A DNA stretch of 64,000 nt from Struthidea cinerea. Lineage: Eukaryota > Chordata > Aves > Passeriformes > Corcoracidae. The position numbers and the translations under genes are program-made. Location: positions 5,440,849-5,504,848 of the forward strand of contig VZTI01004088.1 in the NCBI GenBank assembly GCA_013397865.1, in the 5' to 3' direction. The notes under the pieces were generated by a model. That model did not search any database and was not told the origin of the DNA. It worked only from the letters and a program-made list of their open reading frames with translations. Shown here in pieces: positions 58,155 through 64,000 of this stretch (positions within the stretch are counted from its first letter, which is position 1; every line of letters starts with the position of its first letter).

Positions 58155-58499
58155 AGAGAAGGCTGTGGGCTTCTAGTGCCTGGCCAGAGCCTAAAAGAAC
58201 AATGCAGAGAAACTTTTTACAAGGAAATGTAGTGCCAGAACAAGGGGGAAGGCTTCAAACTGAAAGAGAGTAGGTTTAGTTAAGATATTAGGAAGAAAGT
58301 CTTTGCTGGGAGGATGGTGAGGCACTGGAACAGGTTACCCAGACAAGCTGTGGATCCCCCATCCCTGGAAGTGTTCAAGGCCAGGCTGAATGGTGCTGTG
58401 AGCAACCTGGTCTAGTGAAAGTTGTCCTAGTCCATGGTAGGGGGCTGGAATTAAATGATAATTAAGGCCCTTTCCAACCTAAACCATTCTATGATTCTA
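58155..58499 (+). mobile_element. CR1 LINE, 5'-truncated 3' end
   Basis: The fourth CR1 copy starts near GAGAAGGCTGTGGGC, passes through CTTTTTACAAGGAAATGTAG, CTTCAAACTGAAAGAGAGTA, GGCACTGGAACAGGTTACCC and CCATCCCTGGAAGTGTTCAA, and ends in ATTCTATGATTCTA at 58,486-58,499. It keeps only the degenerate C-terminus of ORF2 and the 3' UTR. Its orientation matches the other three copies. The left edge is diverged and approximate. Confidence 0.93.
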
Positions 58500-59726
58500 A
58501 TATTCTCTTCATTAATGTAGCCCAGCTGGAACACATTGGATAACAAACACCAACTAGACAAAGTGGTGTCTCCATCTCAATAAGAGTCATCCTTTTCACT
58601 CTTTTCACTCAGTGAAAGACCAAGAAAAGCAGTGAAGACCAAGACAAAGTGAAATAGTATCTTGTGGACAAAATATCAGACTACAACTCAGAGATACTCA
58701 AATTACTGCAGGCCTTATCACCAGCCTGCTGTGTGAATCTGTTGTTTCAAATTTGGCTTCCTGTGCCATACCCATCTTTTCCCATTTGTTTGTAGTTTCT
58801 AGTGCAATGTAGCCTACACATGTAGCTAAAATCAATAACAACAGTGGCATGGGATAGTGTAAAATCAGAATTGTGTGGAAGAGGAAAGAAAATGTGCTGT
58901 GATAGTCTGCTATACAATGAGATGGTGTTCCATGAAACTAAACTCATTAGGTATTTGGAAGGCTGGAAAGAAGACAATGCTAATGTCAAAAAGTGTTGAT
59001 GCAAATACTTTGATAACATTATTTTTATCTGGAACAAAATGGTTAATTCCTGTTTGCCCAGCCCCACCTGTAAACAACTGTTGATGTGAGATGTGCTGGG
59101 GAATTGAAAGCATTGAGTCTTTTAACCCATTCAGAAGGTTCTACAATTAAAAGCATGTCACAGAGCTGTATCTTATTTGCCAGTATTGCTTTGGAAACTG
59201 AGATGAAAGAAAGAAAGCCTTTGTGATGAAGGGAAAGAATTATTCCTACAATGCAGGCAGTTCAGTTCCAGCCTAGTTCACCAATTCCCATCTGACCTTG
59301 TGCACATTTAAGCTCAGCCTCTCAGTGTGGGAGTCAAAGTTCCCCTATGGAAGGTGCTGAGGACAGAGGTGTGTTACTGGTCCAGAGAGGGCTTGACTCA
59401 TGCAGAGAGACTTTACTTTAAACATCATGGTCTGAATGACCCGAGGGTTTTCAAACAGCATCAAATCTCAGTACAGAAACTGAAAGGATGTACCAAGGAA
59501 AGATCTCTTCAATAGTTGCTTTATCCCTATGCTTTCCTACGCTTTCATTACTGCCCCTGCCAGAGACAGGATACTTGAAAGGTTGTTCTTCTGCTGAGGA
59601 ATGGTTGCTCTTCTTTTACAGCTATGTTTTGATATAGACAATTCAGTGCAGGTCTCAGATTCAGATCTCTGCAGGTCTCGGTTTTTCCCGTCCACCTTTT
59701 TTGTCTGTCTTCTCTAATTTGGCTGT
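58500..59726. other. Non-coding unique DNA
   Basis: A short direct repeat (CTTTTCACTC twice near 58,592-58,611) is the only structure. The minus frame 58,747-59,067 (106 codons) has no recognisable domain. Confidence 0.5.
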
Positions 59727-59792
59727 AAGTTTGAATCCCAGCCCCACTGATTTATGGGAGTTTTGCCATTAGCTTCACTGAGCAAAGATTTG
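59727..59792. mobile_element. Old amniote repeat relic
   Basis: GTTTGAATCCCAGCCCCACT followed by GATTTATGGGAGTTTTGCCA and TTAGCTTCACTGAG resembles an old sauropsid repeat of the form CCCATTGACTTCAATGGGAGTTTTGCC. It abuts the LINE relic on its right. The family is uncertain and the match is short. Confidence 0.3.
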
Positions 59793-60400
59793 CTCTTACA
59801 TTCTTTGAGCCCAGGACTGTCTTTTATTATGTGTGTGCCATGTCTAGCTCGCTGGGGTGCTGAAGTCAGTTGGGACTGCCAGATGCTACTGTAATGCGAA
59901 TAAATGTTAGTACACATGGAGGAAGAAGAGAGACTGTATAGGTTTTCTTTCAACCATTATATAAAAATCCTCTCAAACTTAAAGGACTTCAAGATATTAC
60001 ATTAAAACCAGCTTTTTTATTATTTTTTGCAGGATCTCCAGCATTTTTCATGTGCAGACTGATGGCTAACAGTTCTTCATGGTATTTACAGGAAAAATGC
60101 ATAGTGCTAAATAATCGCCACATGCCGTGGGAGTAACTTCTGTTTTTAATAAAACCAATCTGGTCTGGATCAATGATAAGGGGGCATAATTTCTTCAAAT
60201 GGGAAGCCAGCTCTTTGAAAGGAATCTTACAGTCTACATTAATCTCAGATCAGGGTCTGCAGGGTAAGCAGAAATCAGAGGCCTGACTGTTTTTATGAAA
60301 AAAGAGTATTGTCCCTGTCTGAGGAGAAATTCTGGCAAAGACATTTTACTGGGAGAAAGAAGTTTTGATGCACAGGATAAAGTGGTCTGGAGCATGTGGG
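59793..60400 (-). mobile_element. Decayed L1-like LINE reverse-transcriptase fragment
   Basis: Read on the minus strand and allowing frameshifts, the segment follows the reverse-transcriptase domain of L1-clade LINEs. In order it shows an SLPE..RQG-like start (about 60,360), RPLIS (about 60,270-60,287), NVDCKIPFKELASHLKKL (about 60,185-60,238), DPDQIGFIKNRSYSH (about 60,130-60,175), RLF..ELLAISL (about 60,060-60,120), then in another frame FI(stop)WLKENLYSLSSSS (about 59,920-59,975) and IKDSPGLKE (about 59,800-59,825). The PDQxGFIKxR wording differs from avian CR1, which has QHGF at that point. A roughly 25-base insertion follows RPLIS. Stops and at least two frameshifts mean it is long dead. 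Endonuclease and 3' UTR are not seen. Confidence 0.72.
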
Positions 60401-62626
60401 GCTAATTGCTGCTCTCTGTTTCTTTAGGGGTACAGGCACTCATTCAAGAATGCATTTACTGGACAGCAAGCTCTTGCATTAGTGCTCCCTTTTTTTCAGG
60501 GAATGAATACTCCTTGTTGCAAGGCAGGGAGCAATAACTGAGCAGAATTGCTGCCCACACCATGATTGCCTTTAGCACTGTCAACCCATATATCATACAT
60601 TATCACCTCTATTCCCTGCTGGCAGCCCCTCTCTCCACTTTGCATGTGTGTGGGCGGCCCAATGCCATTGACCAGAGCATCACTGGTATCCCAGGTGATT
60701 TGCTTGCACAAAGTGGTCCATCATACTTCAAGGACCAAGTAGCAGGACTGATGTCTTTCTGTCTTCTCCCCTCTGCTACATCTCTGTCTTGCTGCTGGAT
60801 CAGTTCTTACAGTCTCTCCTCTACTGTTGCTGCAGATGCAGAGCCGGTGTTCTCCACCCTGCATTTCTCGCCACGATACAATCAATCTAATCTTACTGTC
60901 CATTGTTTCTGTAATTAATGCATTGGCGCATGACAAATTGCTAAACAGAGGAAAAACAGAGACTTGTCTTTGGATTGTATGGATCCCAAACAGAAACTGC
61001 AGGGAGGAGAAGAAAAAGACAGCAGGTGTCCAAGAAAACCAATTGTTTTCACTGGACTCGAGGATGACATTCCAAGAGCAGATCATTTTTAGCAGCTGTC
61101 CAGTCAGGTAGATACATTTGCTGCAAACAAAGTGGTTTTCTACTCACTTTTCCAAATACAATAGGTGAACCAAATCCCATGGATTTTCTTCAGTCTTATT
61201 ATAAACAGTAAGAATAAAAGTATACATACTGCCTTCATCCCACTGATTTTATGTGTTCTATAAGCTTTAAGCATTCTTCTCTTACAGCTGAAGAACTGAA
61301 TTGATGTAAATCAGCAATTAACTGTAGGTTTCCAGATTTCAGCTCTGCATTCATACCAATAGATCTCAGTTGCATCTCTGGTAGGAGGGAAGACAGGACA
61401 GGCATCCACCAGCTGATTTAATTTTGTGTAAAATGCAAGTGTACAGAAAGTTAGAAAACAAAACCAGCCAATTTTGCTTTAATCATATGACTGCTTTTGG
61501 CCAGGGTTTGGGGTTTGTTCACCTCCAAATGTGTGTGCTGTGAATACTTCCTTAGTTGTGTACTATTACATGTTTCAAGCAGTAAACTGTCTAAAACGAT
61601 ACAAGATTTTTTCAGTTTCTGCTCTGGATGTGACCACCAGGAAGATGAAAATTTCCACGGTGTTGGAAAAACAGGCAAACAAGTCATACAGCCAACCATA
61701 ATAATTACTTTTTGGCAAAGTGCTTAGTGGAAAATTTCCCATTGTCATTGTACAAACAATGCACGTTCTCCCATGAAACAGTGTCAGAGTGTTTCTCATA
61801 AACATATGCACCATTTCCTCTTCAGAAAGGTCAAGTAACATAGCATCTATCAAGAGGAGCATTTAGAAGCAACCCACCTGTTATTGCCAACCAACAGCTA
61901 CTCAGAGAAATGATGCTAGTGTATCTTGGGGAAAGACAACTGGGTCTCTGTCTGCAGTGGATTTTCATGGTGTAAAAGAAGAACACACTGGTTAAAATTC
62001 ACAATCCATTGCTTTAAACTAGCTTTGTGAGGCACAATAAAGTCACTAAAGATAAATCATTGAGGTTTGTATTAGATGCTTCAATGGAAGTATTGAAAAG
62101 AGATGTGCTAGTGTATCAATGGAAGTCTTTTGAGCCTTTCTATGAGATCCTTCCATTAGGGGGATTCACTTTTGAAACAGAAGTTATTGCAATCAGCAGA
62201 TATCGTCTAAAAAACGACAGTGCGGCTCAGCCAAAGATTATGTGTTAGAGGCGTAAATGGCTGGATTAAATTCTTCAGTCCGTGTTGTATAGGATAACAG
62301 ACACTACTGTCATAATGACCCCTCAGACTTTATTAACCACAAATCTATACCACACCTTACAGCACGTGATCTGTGCATCTCTTTTCCTCTATAAGTGAGA
62401 TCCACAGATATGGGAAAGATGATGGCAAAAATCAAGGCATTTTCACTCTACAGCGTGTCATGGTTGGGCAATTTCTAAAGGAGAGAGGTGCACATCACCA
62501 GGAGATTATATTTGTGTGTCTACCAATAACAGAAGATTAGCTACTGGGAACCTGCAAATAATCACTCCCAGATAAAAAAAAACTTTGTTCTTTCAACCAG
62601 TTGTGAACTTAGCATTAAAATTAATT

Positions 62627-62655
62627 TAAAAAAACAAAACAAAACAAAACAAAAA
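62627..62655 (+). repeat. (CAAAA)n pentanucleotide repeat
   Basis: Four to five CAAAA units follow an A run. It could be a retroposon tail, but nothing recognisable lies upstream. Confidence 0.85.
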
Positions 62656-62758
62656 GTAATTACCAATGCATTTTCCAGGAAAATGAGTCCCTTGGATTTG
62701 ATTCCAATTTTCAGTCTCCCCCCACTATTCTGAACCACCAATGTGGGACTCCTAAGTC

Positions 62759-62799
62759 TGTATATGTATATGTATATGTATTTTTATAAATATGTATAT
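62759..62799 (+). repeat. (TATATG)n microsatellite
   Basis: Three to four TGTATA units are followed by a decayed AT-rich continuation (TTTTTATAAATATGTATATA). Confidence 0.85.
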
Positions 62800-63386
62800 A
62801 GATCCTTTGAAGAAGGTACCCTTTAGAAATCTGCAGTCAAAGACACAGAACAGTCCAGAGGAGAACTGTGTCAGGGTAGGTACTGAAGAAACGGCACTGA
62901 AAGGTTTCTGAGTGACAATAATGCATATGACAAATGGAAAGGGCCACTGAAATCTGAAGTCTTACAGAAGAGAAGTTTAATATGCAGGTCATCAGGGAGA
63001 GGAGGAAGAATTGGACAACTTGAAGGGCAAATCATGCTAGAATTCTGTGCAAGCCACTGAGCACAAATGACAAATACACCCAGAGACAACACTCATGCGC
63101 ACAAATACGCCGTATAATCCCAGACACTGTAAGAAACATGTAAACATTCAAGCTTGCATTTGCATACATTCTGAAAATGCTAGAGGACGTTTTTTCCAAG
63201 CTATTATTTAATTTATTCACAAGGTCGATTTGGAAACAGTGTTCAAATGTTTTGGAAATACGTCAAGAACATCGTTTTATTTCATGGTATTGTGGTAGCA
63301 TCTCATTATAGTAGTCTAATATGAATGCAGCACAATGAAAAAGCTATTGTGATTGTATTGTACTAGGCTAAATAGATAGAATGTTA

Positions 63387-63400
63387 TTACAGTACTGTAA
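63387..63400. repeat. Perfect 14-bp palindrome
   Basis: TTACAGTACTGTAA is its own reverse complement. One perfect palindrome of this length in 64 kb is expected about four times by chance, so it is recorded only as a possible dimeric protein site. Confidence 0.6.
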
Positions 63401-64000
63401 AAGGAAAGATTTATAGGTTAGCATTTGCATTTATGAGTAAGAACAGCACATGCAGCCACATACTTGGCTATTTGGACTCCCAAGGAAACTAAATCTTTTG
63501 TTATATTCAGAGTTATCAGACATTTGAGCAGTGAATGACCCTGCTATTGCTGGAAAAAAGCAGCAGCAAGGGAGAATAGGTGTGTTGACTCTGCTTCTGG
63601 AACAGTTTCTACTGCCTTGCTCCCCAGAGGTTTTATCCCCTTTCAACAAGAACATCAGGGTCCCAGACAGAATAGGATCCAATTGCACATCAAAGCAGCC
63701 TTTTTTTTTTTCAGGATGGACAACTAAGGGGCATAATTTTAATTTCTACAGAAATGCATCCAGCAGGGAAACAAAACTACCTTGTATGAGCTGAGGAATG
63801 CCTTTGCCTTCTCCAGGATATTTTCCACTGCTGTTAGTGGCAGAGGTGACGGAGGAGAGCTGAGGGAATTTCTCTGTTTCCTTGCTAAAAACATTTTGCC
63901 AACTATGAGAGTACTTCTGTAGGGCATCCCTTCATCCCCATCTCTCCCTTGCTGAGTTTTGATTGACGAGATCTATGAGTTTTCTATTTAAAGGAGAAAA

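Larger units (their letters stand above)
60401..64000. other. Non-coding unique DNA, no gene seen
   Basis: Frames of 118 (60,562-60,918 plus) and 121 codons (60,721-61,086 minus) overlap on opposite strands and match nothing I know. Two simple repeats and a 14-bp palindrome are listed separately, and a short T run lies near 63,701-63,711. Some of the sequence to the right of 60,400 could be more decayed LINE, but I cannot read it. Confidence 0.5.

Noticed and set aside
59989..60198. Minus-strand 69-codon frame as a host gene
   Set aside because: It reads LINE reverse-transcriptase residues and is part of the decayed LINE relic.
1..64000. CRISPR arrays, operons, ribosome binding sites or other prokaryotic features
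   Set aside because: The sequence is vertebrate nuclear DNA; no spaced direct-repeat array or compact gene order is present.

Overview
This 64 kb window reads as vertebrate, and specifically avian, nuclear DNA. The main evidence is four 5'-truncated CR1 LINE copies whose 3' ends finish in the bird-type short repeat ATTCTATGATTCTAT. The sequence is AT-rich and CpG-poor, repeat density is low, no mammal-type SINEs are present, and stop codons are frequent in all six frames. The species cannot be named from the sequence alone.

I find no protein-coding gene, tRNA, rRNA or recognisable miRNA that I can defend. The longest open frames (152 and 146 codons) look like chance frames. The window is best described as a gene desert or long intron with a CpG island at its left edge (1-415), the one place that looks like a promoter or first exon.

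Layout: 1-415 CpG island; 416-7,676 unique DNA with a cluster of perfect hairpins near 5.2-5.4 kb; 7,677-8,321 CR1; 8,322-15,602 unique; 15,603-16,140 CR1; 16,141-28.5 kb mostly unique, with stretches that resemble conserved non-coding elements; 28.5-32.1 kb several decayed old repeats and a 127-nt polypyrimidine tract; 32,961-33,104 a possible spliced exon; 38,822-39,080 CR1; 40,465-40,564 a poly-T tract with a 28-N gap; 41,556-41,703 an old inverted-repeat element; 46.3-46.7 kb regulatory-looking DNA; 51,118-51,421 a probable solo LTR; 51.7 and 53.9 kb old repeats; 58,155-58,499 CR1; about 59.8-60.4 kb a decayed, minus-strand, L1-like reverse-transcriptase fragment; then unique DNA to the end.

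No multi-gene system is present. The observations most worth following are the non-CR1 LINE relic, the 17-bp perfect hairpin at 5,196-5,232 with a consensus splice donor on both strands, the set of very old amniote repeat relics, the solo LTR, the candidate exon, and a handful of putative enhancers. All repeat-family names were assigned by eye and need a library search.
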